DNA from: CAWKEY01 sp963848675
GTDB taxonomy: Bacteria > Pseudomonadota > Gammaproteobacteria > Methylococcales > Methylomonadaceae
Direction of reading: 5' to 3'
Length of the DNA: 64,000 bases
Assembly: GCA_963848675.1 (NCBI GenBank)
Contig: CAWKEY010000026.1
Coordinates: 1 to 64,000, forward strand
Below the pieces are notes generated by a model. That model did not search any database. It saw only the letters and a program-made list of their open reading frames with translations, and was not told the origin of the DNA. Below are positions 8,468 to 16,268 of the stretch, piece after piece. The translations under genes were made by a program, and so were the position numbers. Every line of letters starts with the position of its first letter. Positions within the stretch are counted from its first letter, which is position 1.

Positions 8468-9195
8468 AGCTGTTCCTCTATAAATTCTTTCCAATCAATA
8501 GACTCTGATTGAATAACTCGTATTCCCTGTTGTCCGCAATTGGTTATCAAATCCAATGCAGTTACGTACGGAGTAAAATCGCCGTGTAGTTGCGGATAAG
8601 GAATGCAACGGTATTGCATGTATTGCACAGAAATACCGGATCGCTCAAAGAGTTGATGATCCAAGTAGTTTCGAGCTCCATGTCCGGTTATATAAACATT
8701 ACCTTTTAAAGCAAAAACAATATCGTGAACCCGTTGGCTACTGAGTCCATTTATTCCAAGTGAGTTGGAGTCAATATAACGCTTATACCTAACAAGGCCA
8801 AAATAATCAGCCAAAACCATCAGGGAGGCTCGCGACACATCGGCTAATGTTGTTGCAGGCATTGCATATACTCTATCCACCAACGCAAGCATTTCATCCC
8901 GAAAAGGCGATTTGAGATATGCTTGGCGCAGAACATCCCGATGCTGGCTACGCCAGTCGATTCGATCATCAACCAATACTTGGTCAATACGCTGTCCGAT
9001 ATGATGGTCCCGTAACGGCACAGTGATCCATTTAGAGCCTTGAGCAGTTTTAACCTGTACCCGATTACAGAAGCTACCTCTCGTAAATTGAACATCGTCG
9101 TAGCGTACATAAACATCTGCAAGTCGCATCTGCTCAAACAGGCCAACCCAAGGAAAATACATCGACTGAGAAATTACTACACGCTTCTGCATCAT
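8464..9195 (-). CDS. WbqC family protein
   Basis: This is a 243-residue protein with the family's hallmark start VVISQSMYFPWVGLFEQMRLADVYVRYDDVQF, continuing with RGSFCNRVQVKT and WITVPLRD. WbqC proteins accompany O-antigen and exopolysaccharide loci with DegT aminotransferases and methyltransferases. They are thought to act on amino sugars, but the reaction is not settled to my knowledge. Its ATG overlaps the aminotransferase stop (AAATGATG), which couples translation of the two. Confidence 0.85.
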   Translation of the reverse strand: MMQKRVVISQSMYFPWVGLFEQMRLADVYVRYDDVQFTRGSFCNRVQVKTAQGSKWITVPLRDHHIGQRIDQVLVDDRIDWRSQHRDVLRQAYLKSPFRDEMLALVDRVYAMPATTLADVSRASLMVLADYFGLVRYKRYIDSNSLGINGLSSQRVHDIVFALKGNVYITGHGARNYLDHQLFERSGISVQYMQYRCIPYPQLHGDFTPYVTALDLITNCGQQGIRVIQSESIDWKEFIEEQL

Positions 9196-10304
9196 TTAGC
9201 TACATTCTGCACAGCTAAGCGAATAACGTCACACACCCTTTGAATTTCCTTTTCGTTTAAGCCATAGTAACTTGGCAAATTGCATGCGCGGGAACTAATG
9301 CTATAAGAGAAACGATTTTCAGGCTGCGGAATAAACATTGGTAAAGAAGACAAAGGCCAAAAGAAAACACGACCATCAATATTATCAGCCTGGAATGCCG
9401 CCAAAAGTTTTTTGCGGTCGAATGGCACTCCATCGTCAACGACAAAATTAGGCATCCAGTAGCCATTAACAGTACCCGCTTTCTCAGGGTTCATCTGCAT
9501 TGGCAAGTCCGCCAAGCGTTCTTGGTAATTAATAAAAATATCACGTTTAGCGGCAATAAGTTCATTAATCCGTTCCATTTGCGCCAAACCAATCGCAGCC
9601 TGAATATTGGACATCTTGTACTTAAAGCCAACCATATCGGGCCAAAACTGCTTGGTCTGTCCGCGCGCGCGACCATGGTTACTCAATGTGAGTACGCGCT
9701 CGTATAGCTCCGGGTCGTTGGTGACAAACATTCCCCCTTCACCGGTTGTGAGGGTTTTAGTGCCGTGGAACGAGAAAGCTCCGAACTTGCCCATCGACCC
9801 CGCGCGTTTGCCATGATAGATGGAGCCAATCGCTTCGGCGGCATCTTCGATGACCGGGATGCCATGCTTTTCTCCAATGGCGAGCAGTTTGCCCATTTCG
9901 CAAAGATTGCCGTACAAATGTACTGCGACGATGGCCTTGGTGTGGGGGGTAATCTTTTGCTCGACCAAAATCGGATCAAGGCACCAGGAATCGGGAAGAA
10001 TATCGACAAAAACCGGTTTTGCTCCCAAATGTACAATAGGGGCGGCCGTAGCAATCCAGTTGGTGTCGGCCAAGATGACTTGATCACCCTGTCCTATTCC
10101 CAATGCCGCCATGCCCATGTGAAGCGCTCCCGTGCAACTCGATGTGGCAATGGCATACTGAACGCCAAGATAGGCTTTGAATGCTTCTTCAAAGCGATTG
10201 ATGTATTCGTAGCATTTCTCGCCCCAGCCATTGGCAGCGGCATCGGTAGCGTAGCGAATTTCAAGTTCAGTTATCGATGGTTTGGTGTAATAAATGCGGG
10301 ACAT
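9192..10304 (-). CDS. DegT/DnrJ/EryC1-family PLP-dependent sugar aminotransferase
   Basis: This is a 370-residue protein from the ATG at 10304 (MSRIYYTKPS); a longer frame exists but runs into the nuclease gene. The PLP lysine is Lys183 in FSFHGTKTLTTGEGG. The family motifs SSCTGALHMGM (phosphate cup, near 55-66), VHLYGN near 129 and VIEDAAEAIG near 151 are present. Such enzymes transfer an amino group from glutamate to a keto sugar nucleotide. With rfbF and rfbG upstream, the likely substrate is a CDP-keto-deoxysugar, either perosamine-type C4 or C3. Two bases separate it from the nuclease stop. Confidence 0.88.
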   Translation of the reverse strand: MSRIYYTKPSITELEIRYATDAAANGWGEKCYEYINRFEEAFKAYLGVQYAIATSSCTGALHMGMAALGIGQGDQVILADTNWIATAAPIVHLGAKPVFVDILPDSWCLDPILVEQKITPHTKAIVAVHLYGNLCEMGKLLAIGEKHGIPVIEDAAEAIGSIYHGKRAGSMGKFGAFSFHGTKTLTTGEGGMFVTNDPELYERVLTLSNHGRARGQTKQFWPDMVGFKYKMSNIQAAIGLAQMERINELIAAKRDIFINYQERLADLPMQMNPEKAGTVNGYWMPNFVVDDGVPFDRKKLLAAFQADNIDGRVFFWPLSSLPMFIPQPENRFSYSISSRACNLPSYYGLNEKEIQRVCDVIRLAVQNVAK

Positions 10305-10305
10305 T

Positions 10306-11355
10306 TCAAGCCTCTGGAAATTCATCTGCCGACAACTCGGCCTCAATCTGTTCAGTAGTCGGTAACTGAGTCGCAAGGTCGTCCGGAATTGATTTTGTCA
10401 GTTGGTATGCGGCCACCCCCATTGGCTTGCCAATGCCGCGCAAGGCGTATTCGGCCACCAAGCGATTTTGTTCCTTGCACAACAACAAACCGATGGTTGG
10501 GTTATCCTGTTCGCCCTTGATCTGGGCATCAACAGCGGTCAGATAGAAATTCAACTGGCCGACATATTCTGGTTTGAAGGCACCAGACTTGAGCTCTACT
10601 ACCACATAGCAGCGTAGCTTCAGGTGATAGAAAAGCAGGTCGATATAAAAGTCGTCGCCTCCCACTTCCAGGTGCACCTGTCTACCCACATAGGCAAAGC
10701 CAGCGCCCAACTCCAGCAGAAAGTGTGTGATATGTTGCACCAAGGCACGCTCAACTTCTCGCTCGTTAGCCTCGCGCCCTAGACCAAGAAAATCGAAGAT
10801 GTAGGGATCTTTCAGGCTGGCTTGCGCCAGATTGGAATGTGGCGCAGGCAGTTGTGCCTCAAAATTGGTGACGGCATTGCCTTCTCGCTCCAACAGGCGG
10901 CTTTCCATCTGCATGACTAAAATGTTTCTCGACCAGCCATGTTCGATGGCGCACCGGGCATACCACACGCGATCTTTCTCCACCTTCAGCTTGGTCAACA
11001 ATGCCAAATTATGTCCCCAGGGCAATTGTCCAACAAGCTGTTGGACAATTGCCTCATCCGGCCAAGCTTCAGCGAACGCACGCATATACATCAGGTTGGC
11101 GCGGGAAAACCCTTTCATTTCCGGATATTCAGCGCGCAGGTCTTTCGCTAGTTGATCGACGACTTTCGCACCCCAGCCCTGGTGCTGCTGGCGATCCCGT
11201 ATTTCCCGGCCCAGATGCCAATAGAGCAACACCAGTTCGCGGTTGACCACCAATGTGGCACGCAATTGCGCCTGTTGGATGCGCCGCTTGAGACCGTTCA
11301 CCCATTCGGCATAGCCGACAGGCAACGTGGTTAAATGATTCGATGGCTGGGGCAT
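10306..11355 (-). CDS. YhcG-type DUF1016 PDDEXK nuclease family protein, copy 1
   Basis: This is a 349-residue protein. The start at 11355 (MPQPSNHLTTLPVGYAEW) is chosen because it follows the methyltransferase stop as TGAGTATG. The N-terminal helical DUF1016 domain (about 10-170, with LVVNRELVLLYWHLGREI and LPWGHNLALL) is followed by a PD-(D/E)xK nuclease-like domain (DDFYIDLLFYH, LRCYVVVELKSGAFKPEYVGQL). Relatives occur beside restriction and phage-defence genes. It interrupts the otherwise regular ATGA chain of the sugar operon and has a near-identical copy at 20145-21209, so it is probably an insert. Its target is unknown. Confidence 0.85.
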   Translation of the reverse strand: MPQPSNHLTTLPVGYAEWVNGLKRRIQQAQLRATLVVNRELVLLYWHLGREIRDRQQHQGWGAKVVDQLAKDLRAEYPEMKGFSRANLMYMRAFAEAWPDEAIVQQLVGQLPWGHNLALLTKLKVEKDRVWYARCAIEHGWSRNILVMQMESRLLEREGNAVTNFEAQLPAPHSNLAQASLKDPYIFDFLGLGREANEREVERALVQHITHFLLELGAGFAYVGRQVHLEVGGDDFYIDLLFYHLKLRCYVVVELKSGAFKPEYVGQLNFYLTAVDAQIKGEQDNPTIGLLLCKEQNRLVAEYALRGIGKPMGVAAYQLTKSIPDDLATQLPTTEQIEAELSADEFPEA

Positions 11356-11426
11356 ACTCAAATCATCCTCAACGACGGAATAGCCACAACAAATTTCCCG
11401 CCCCATTCCCGCACACAGTTTTGTTG
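10309..11426. repeat. 1,118-bp duplicated segment, copy 1
   Basis: The segment from GCCTCTGGAAATTC to CACACAGTTTTGTTG matches 20163-21280 over the same length with only scattered substitutions. It carries the whole nuclease gene and the last 69 bases of the upstream methyltransferase gene. Because the methyltransferase is intact here, this is likely the source locus and the other copy the product. Confidence 0.9.
11021..11053. repeat. Perfect 15-bp hairpin inside the YhcG gene
   Basis: GGCAATTGTCCAACA and TGTTGGACAATTGCC form exact inverted arms around the 3-base loop AGC. In the protein it encodes IVQQLVGQLPW. The same hairpin is preserved at 20875-20907 in the second copy. Confidence 0.85.
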
Positions 11427-12581
11427 AGCGATCATTTCGTCCGCGATATTCCACGGCAAGATCAGCACGATCTCCGGCTTCCGCTCACGCAGCACGGCGG
11501 GGGGCAAGATCGGTATATGTGTGCCGGGAAGAAATTTTCCCTGCTTGGACGGCGCGGCATCGCAGACAAACGCCAGCAGATCGGGTTTAACTCCGGCGTA
11601 ATTGAGCAGGGTATTGCCTTTGGCGGCGGCGCCATAGGCGGCCATTTTCTTACCCGCGCGTTTTTGTTCGATCAGAAAAGCCAGAAAATCGTCCTTGATC
11701 CGATCTGCCTTGGCCTGAAAATCTTGATAGGTGTTGAGATTACGCAGGCCACGACGTGCTTCCTCAGCAAGCATCGCATCAACGGCGGAAGAAACAGGGC
11801 AAAGGTTTTCCGCATGACAACCGTAAATCCGCAGACTGCCACCGTGGGTAGGCAACTCTTCCACATCCCATATCCGAAGGCCAGCGTTCTGAAAAATCCG
11901 GTCGACCGTGTAAAGTGATAGATAAGAAAAATGTTCGTGGTAAATGGTGTCGAACTGCGTGTGTTCGACCAGGCGCATGAGGTGCGGAAATTCCAGCGTA
12001 ATCGTACCGTTCGGTTTGAGCGCGGCTTTGAGGCCAGCGGTAAAATCGTTGATGTCGGGCACGTGGGCATAAACATTGTTGCCTATGATGAGATCGGCTT
12101 GTTTGCCTTCCGTCTTCAAATGCTCCCCCAACGCCCTGCCAAAAAATTCCCTCAAAACAGGGATACCTAGCTTTTCAGCCGCAGCAGCCGTGCTGGCCGT
12201 GGGCTCTATTCCCAAACATGGAATGCCGACTGCCACGAAATTTTTCAGCAAATAGCCATCGTTGGCGGCAATTTCAATCACGTGACTATGTTTTCCAAGA
12301 CCAAGGCGCTCTGCAATCATTTGCGCATAGTGAGCAGCGTGATCCAACCAGCTCTTTGAAACCGATGAGAAATAGGCGTAGTCATGACTGAAAAGTTCGT
12401 CAGCACGAGCATAGTCTTCTGTCTGTACCAACCAGCAATGCTCGCAGACGAATATCTTGAGCGGAAAATACAGCTCGGGCATGCTGAGATCGGCTGCGCT
12501 GAGATAGGCGTTAGACGGAGGTGCGAAGCCAAGATCGAGAAAAACATGTTCTAACGGTGCGCGGCAATGGCGGCAGTTCAT
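11358..12581 (-). CDS. Sugar C-methyltransferase (TylC3/EvaC-type)
   Basis: This is a 407-residue protein with three parts. An N-terminal zinc site (CRHC near residues 3-6, CEHC near 51-54) is followed by a SAM-binding domain, VIEIAANDGYLLKNF near 104, with IGNNVYAHVPD. The C-terminal domain contains GAAAKGNTLLNYAG and ILPWNIADEMIAQQ. This order (Methyltransf_13, _23, _14) is that of enzymes that put a methyl on carbon 3 of 4-keto-6-deoxysugar nucleotides. HEHFSYLSL contributes the family's catalytic His/Tyr region. With rfbF, rfbG and the epimerase it points to a branched-chain deoxysugar. The start overlaps the epimerase stop. Confidence 0.88.
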   Translation of the reverse strand: MNCRHCRAPLEHVFLDLGFAPPSNAYLSAADLSMPELYFPLKIFVCEHCWLVQTEDYARADELFSHDYAYFSSVSKSWLDHAAHYAQMIAERLGLGKHSHVIEIAANDGYLLKNFVAVGIPCLGIEPTASTAAAAEKLGIPVLREFFGRALGEHLKTEGKQADLIIGNNVYAHVPDINDFTAGLKAALKPNGTITLEFPHLMRLVEHTQFDTIYHEHFSYLSLYTVDRIFQNAGLRIWDVEELPTHGGSLRIYGCHAENLCPVSSAVDAMLAEEARRGLRNLNTYQDFQAKADRIKDDFLAFLIEQKRAGKKMAAYGAAAKGNTLLNYAGVKPDLLAFVCDAAPSKQGKFLPGTHIPILPPAVLRERKPEIVLILPWNIADEMIAQQNCVREWGGKFVVAIPSLRMI

Positions 12582-13129
12582 ATGACAAGTCCTGTAAAAT
12601 CCGGCGTAATGTCCGGATGCTGACTATCCCTCTCAGAAAGATCGACAATAGGCAAAGGCCAATTTATACCCAAGCGAGGGTCGTCAAACCCAAGCCCGGA
12701 CTCAGCTTCCGGCCTATAAAATTCCGTATGCAGATAAAGCAACTCACTCTCCGCTTCCAGCACTTGAAAGCCATGCGCACAACCTTCCGGAATGACCAGC
12801 ATGCGTGCATTTTTAGGTGTGAGCTCTTCCGCATGCCATTTCAAGAACGTTGTGGAGTCTTTACGCAAATCCACGGCAACATCCCATACTTTCCCTTTGA
12901 TACAACGCACCAGTTTCATTTCCATAGCGGGCGAGCGCTGATAATGCAAGCCACGTACCGCGCCCACATTAACGGTGCGCGAATGATTAATCTGAACAAT
13001 ACGTCGACCTCCGATAATCGCAGCTAACTCGTGCTCACAATAGAGCCGTGAAAAGCTTCCTCGGTGATCTGAAAAGGCTGTGGTTTCGACACTAACAACG
13101 CCAGGCAAAGCCGTTTGCCGTATTTTCAT
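12578..13129 (-). CDS. rfbC: RmlC-like sugar-nucleotide 3,5-epimerase
   Basis: This is a 183-residue cupin protein from the ATG at 13129, which overlaps the rfbG stop; an upstream in-frame ATG lies inside rfbG. The active-site segments AVRGLHYQRSP (catalytic His) and VIPEGCAHGFQVLEAESELLY with the Tyr are present, as is DVAVDLRKDS. Classical RmlC acts on dTDP-4-keto-6-deoxyglucose. Here no dTDP genes are nearby, so it more likely epimerises the CDP-4-keto sugar, before or after C-methylation. The rfbC symbol reflects the family, not a proven substrate. Confidence 0.8.
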   Translation of the reverse strand: MKIRQTALPGVVSVETTAFSDHRGSFSRLYCEHELAAIIGGRRIVQINHSRTVNVGAVRGLHYQRSPAMEMKLVRCIKGKVWDVAVDLRKDSTTFLKWHAEELTPKNARMLVIPEGCAHGFQVLEAESELLYLHTEFYRPEAESGLGFDDPRLGINWPLPIVDLSERDSQHPDITPDFTGLVI

Positions 13130-14205
13130 GCCTTGCTCCATTCGACGCCGGCACCCTGTGCAGCAGATATATAATCAGCCAGTTGGTCTTGACTTTTCAC
13201 CTGCTCGGTTGAGGCATGCTGGCGGTACCAGTCGGCGGTGACAGCGAGTGTTTTGTCCAGCGGCCATATTGGCCGCCATCCCAAACCGGCCTTGGCCTTT
13301 GTGCTATCGAGATAAAGCTGGTTTGCTTCATGTGGCTGGGGATGCAGGCTGGTTTGCCAGCTTAGTTCCGGCCAATGCGCGTTTAGCTGGCTCAATATTT
13401 GGGCAACGCTTTGGTTGCCTTCGGCATCTGGACCGAAGTTCCAGCTGTCGGCACATTCACGTCTTCTTTCCAGCAGTTTTTGCCCTAGTAACAGGTAACC
13501 ACTTAGCGATTCTAGTACATGCTGCCAGGGTCGAGTGGCATCCGGCGAGCGGATTTCGAGCGGCAACTGTTGGGTTATAGACCGCACCAAATCGGGTATT
13601 AACCTGTCTTCAGACCAATCGCCACCACCAATGACATTACCTGCACGCGCCGTCGCCAGCAAGGGCGCGTCCGGCTCATGAAAAAACGCGTTGCGATATG
13701 ATTTTACAACAAGCTCGGTTGCCGCCTTGGAGGCGCTGTAAGGATCGTGTCCACCCAGTTTGTCGGTCTCACGGTAACCCCAAGGCCATTCCTGGTTCTC
13801 ATAACATTTATCGGTAGTGACAACAACAATGGCGCGAACGCTGGCCACCTGCCTGCACGCTTCCAATACATTGGCCGTGCCCATGACATTGGTTGACCAT
13901 GTTTCAATCGGCGCACGATAAGACCGTCTAACCAAGGGCTGCGCAGCCAGATGGAAAATAATTTCCGGTTTTGTCTCGTCCACAATGCCTGCGACTGTTT
14001 GCTCATCACGGATATCGTGAAAGTATTGATGAATATCAATGCCAAGCAAATCCCAATGATTGGGCGCCGTATCGGGCGGCAATGCCACACCAACAACATC
14101 TGCTCCCATTTCCGTGAGCCATAACGCGAGCCAACTGCCCTTGAAACCGGTATGTCCGGTTATCAATACACGCATTCCTCTATATTGATTATCAAACAGT
14201 TTCAT
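13126..14205 (-). CDS. rfbG: CDP-glucose 4,6-dehydratase
   Basis: This is a 359-residue extended SDR from the ATG at 14205, which overlaps the rfbF stop. GHTGFKGSWL at 17-26 is the NAD-binding turn characteristic of RfbG. HLAAQPLVRRSY, TTDKCYEN and DPYSASKAATE (catalytic Tyr/Lys) follow, then GNVIGGGDWSEDRLIPD. It converts CDP-glucose to CDP-4-keto-6-deoxyglucose. It is the second step of the operon, directly after the cytidylyltransferase. The RfbH C3-dehydratase that often follows is absent, so the pathway diverges from 3,6-dideoxysugars here. Confidence 0.93.
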   Translation of the reverse strand: MKLFDNQYRGMRVLITGHTGFKGSWLALWLTEMGADVVGVALPPDTAPNHWDLLGIDIHQYFHDIRDEQTVAGIVDETKPEIIFHLAAQPLVRRSYRAPIETWSTNVMGTANVLEACRQVASVRAIVVVTTDKCYENQEWPWGYRETDKLGGHDPYSASKAATELVVKSYRNAFFHEPDAPLLATARAGNVIGGGDWSEDRLIPDLVRSITQQLPLEIRSPDATRPWQHVLESLSGYLLLGQKLLERRRECADSWNFGPDAEGNQSVAQILSQLNAHWPELSWQTSLHPQPHEANQLYLDSTKAKAGLGWRPIWPLDKTLAVTADWYRQHASTEQVKSQDQLADYISAAQGAGVEWSKA

Positions 14206-14969
14206 GACCACACTTTCCATGGCGGGTTAGTGCTCCAGAGTTCTTCCAAGTGCATTTTGTCACGTAATGTATCCATAGCCTGCCAAAAACCTGAATGCTG
14301 AAATGCCATCAACTGGCCTTCGGCCGCAAGTGTCTGTAATGGCTGCCATTCCCAACTGGTTAGATCTCCGTCGATCAGGTCGAATATATCCGGTTCCAGC
14401 ACAAAAAAACCGCCATTGATCCATGCGCCGTCTCCCGCCGGTTTTTCCTGAAAACTTTGAACAACGGCATCTTTCATATTGAGCGCGCCATAACGTCCAG
14501 GCGGTTGAATAGCTGTAACAGTTGCACGTTTACCATGGGAGGAATGAAATTGTATTAGCGCTCTAATATCGAGATCGGACACACCATCACCGTAGGTAAA
14601 ACAGAAGGTTTCGTTGTCAATGTAATCGCGTACTCGTTTTAGCCGCCCGCCGGTAAGAGTGTCTTGCCCGGTATCAATCAACGTTACCCGCCACGGCTCT
14701 GCATGATGCTGATGCACTTCCATTTGATTGAGCGCCATATCAAAGGTCACATCGGACATGTGAAGAAAATAATTGGCAAAATATTCTTTGATTACATATC
14801 CCTTGTAACCGAGACAAATTACGAAATCGTTGATGCCGTAATGGGAATACGACTTCATGATATGCCACAGAATCGGTTTGCCGCCAATGTCGATCATCGG
14901 TTTCGGCTTAAGATGGGATTCTTCGCTGATGCGTGTGCCAAGTCCACCAGCAAGTATTACTGCTTTCAT
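14202..14969 (-). CDS. rfbF: Glucose-1-phosphate cytidylyltransferase
   Basis: This is a 255-residue nucleotidyltransferase with MKAVILAGGLGTRISEES and KPKPMIDIGGKPILWHIM at the N-terminus, FTYGDGVSDLDI carrying the metal-binding Asp, and NGGFFVLEPDIFD. It matches RfbF in length and motifs throughout. It makes CDP-glucose from CTP and glucose 1-phosphate and is the first gene of the operon. No strong Shine-Dalgarno sequence precedes its ATG; the upstream region is AT-rich. Confidence 0.94.
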   Translation of the reverse strand: MKAVILAGGLGTRISEESHLKPKPMIDIGGKPILWHIMKSYSHYGINDFVICLGYKGYVIKEYFANYFLHMSDVTFDMALNQMEVHQHHAEPWRVTLIDTGQDTLTGGRLKRVRDYIDNETFCFTYGDGVSDLDIRALIQFHSSHGKRATVTAIQPPGRYGALNMKDAVVQSFQEKPAGDGAWINGGFFVLEPDIFDLIDGDLTSWEWQPLQTLAAEGQLMAFQHSGFWQAMDTLRDKMHLEELWSTNPPWKVWS

Positions 14970-15187
14970 AATATATTTTTAATTAACCGAAATTATTGAC
15001 TACATTGGCACGACTAACGTCCACTTTCAGTACGATAAGGTGGGGTTCGTTCTTCGCTCCAACCTCCATACTATTGACAAGAACATGTAAGGGCGAATGC
15101 CAACAGTAGGTGCTATAGGTGAATTCGCCCTTACATAAGCGCTGATTTCATCCGAAACCGCGAAACTATTTTTAACCAAATACTTAA
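14970..15187. other. Leader region of the polysaccharide operon with a long inverted repeat
   Basis: The region upstream of rfbF holds a perfect 14-bp inverted repeat, ATGTAAGGGCGAAT at 15085-15098 and its complement at 15123-15136, separated by 24 bases. It may be a palindromic repeat unit or a terminator for genes to the right. A promoter for the operon should lie between it and 14969, but no box is convincing. Confidence 0.5.
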
Positions 15188-15434
15188 CTAATCACGAGTC
15201 AACCGATATTTTAGTTCGGTTCGCTGCAAAACTCTTACTCTTGCCCTATCAATTCAAGGACGCCATTTTTAACAGCATAACGTTCGCCGGTAGCGGAGCG
15301 GCAACTTGCGTCGGCATTGCCTTTTACCGGCAATTCCAATCTCTCACCATGGGGGCTTATCTGACCTATTTGCCGTGCGGGAACGCCGACCATTAATCCA
15401 TAAGCTGGCACATCTTTATTGATGACTGAGCCCT
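15188..15434 (-). pseudogene. Truncated duplicate of the wlbB/wbpD 3' end
   Basis: Read on the minus strand this gives SVINKDVPAYGLMVGVPARQ, then ISPHGERLELPVKGNADASC, and ends ELIGQE before a stop. It is clearly homologous to the C-terminal part of the acetyltransferase at 16269-16904 but lacks the N-terminal hexapeptide coil. It begins directly at the HEPN stop codon, so the MNT/HEPN pair now lies between two copies of the wlbB tail. It has no start and is not expected to be expressed as a protein. Confidence 0.85.
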
Positions 15435-15885
15435 ACAGCAAAAGCCCTTTTTTATCTACATATTTTCTGATGTTATCAATAAAATCCAATACGGCTATGG
15501 ACTCTGCCAATACGCTTTGGAACGTTTGCTCAAGTTCATCCTTGACATAATCATGAGCGATTTCATTTCGTAAATCGGTCATGGTTCTTAGCTTTGTAAC
15601 GCTTGGGATCAAGCCGCGTTTTTCTGCCCGATTTACTATATCGATTAAACTGCCGGGTTGTTCAAATTCTACTAAATCCAGGGTCCTTAATACTTTTCTT
15701 GTCAGCAGGTCTATCGTCCTGGCATACCGGCTGGTCAGGGTTTCGAACGCATCATATTCTTCTTCCGCATAATGGGCTTTAATGCCTATATGTTGGCAAA
15801 TGCACAGCGACCGCTTCAGCCAATAAGCGGCACTTTCCATTGCCGCTAGATTTTCCTTTAGTAATAATAACGTCTCGTTGCTCAT
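15433..15885 (-). CDS. HEPN-domain toxin (HepT-like)
   Basis: This is a 150-residue all-helical protein with the HEPN RNase signature RNEIAHDY at about 106-113 (RNxxxH). It starts inside the nucleotidyltransferase stop (TTATGAGC). In the MNT/HEPN systems described so far, the HEPN protein cleaves RNA and the nucleotidyltransferase blocks it by attaching AMP to a conserved Tyr near the RNxxxH motif; here DY follows the His directly. This pair appears intact and is one of four intact pairs in the window. Specificity is unknown. Confidence 0.85.
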   Translation of the reverse strand: MSNETLLLLKENLAAMESAAYWLKRSLCICQHIGIKAHYAEEEYDAFETLTSRYARTIDLLTRKVLRTLDLVEFEQPGSLIDIVNRAEKRGLIPSVTKLRTMTDLRNEIAHDYVKDELEQTFQSVLAESIAVLDFIDNIRKYVDKKGLLL

Positions 15886-16166
15886 AAACTGACTCCCTGC
15901 CCATAGGCATGCCGAGCAAAAGTTGAGGTCAACAGCGTATCGGATAGTATTAAATCTATTTTTTGTTCACCCAATTTTTCCCATAGCTCCCATCGTATCG
16001 CTGATAACTCGGATGCGGTTATCAGGTCTGAAATAATTAATAGATCTATATCGCCACCTTTAGCCGTGTTTTCTACCCTGGAACCATAAAGGCGCACTTG
16101 TGCTGTTGGATCGTACTTACGTACGATTTGCCATATGGTATTTCTTTCTGTTTCAGTCAAACGCAT
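15882..16166 (-). CDS. MNT-type nucleotidyltransferase antitoxin
   Basis: This is a 94-residue minimal nucleotidyltransferase. The catalytic pattern YGSRVENTAKGGDIDLLI (GS, then DxD) spans about 27-44, and KIDLILSD supplies the third acidic residue. It begins MRLTETERNTIWQIV, a start shared with the MNT proteins at 23522 and 24450. A damaged paralog at 26275-26487 is nearly the same sequence. It should neutralise the HEPN toxin encoded next. Confidence 0.88.
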   Translation of the reverse strand: MRLTETERNTIWQIVRKYDPTAQVRLYGSRVENTAKGGDIDLLIISDLITASELSAIRWELWEKLGEQKIDLILSDTLLTSTFARHAYGQGVSL

Positions 16167-16268
16167 CAGTGTTTAATGATCAAATACTTGTATTCAGCAA
16201 AAATAGGGCTAGTTTTGAAAAAGCAATTGGACTCATAAATTTCGCAATATATTGTTCTGATCAGCTAA

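Noticed and set aside
9765..10358. A 197-residue plus-strand frame opposite the aminotransferase gene
   Set aside because: It is antisense to a well-supported gene and has no recognisable domain.
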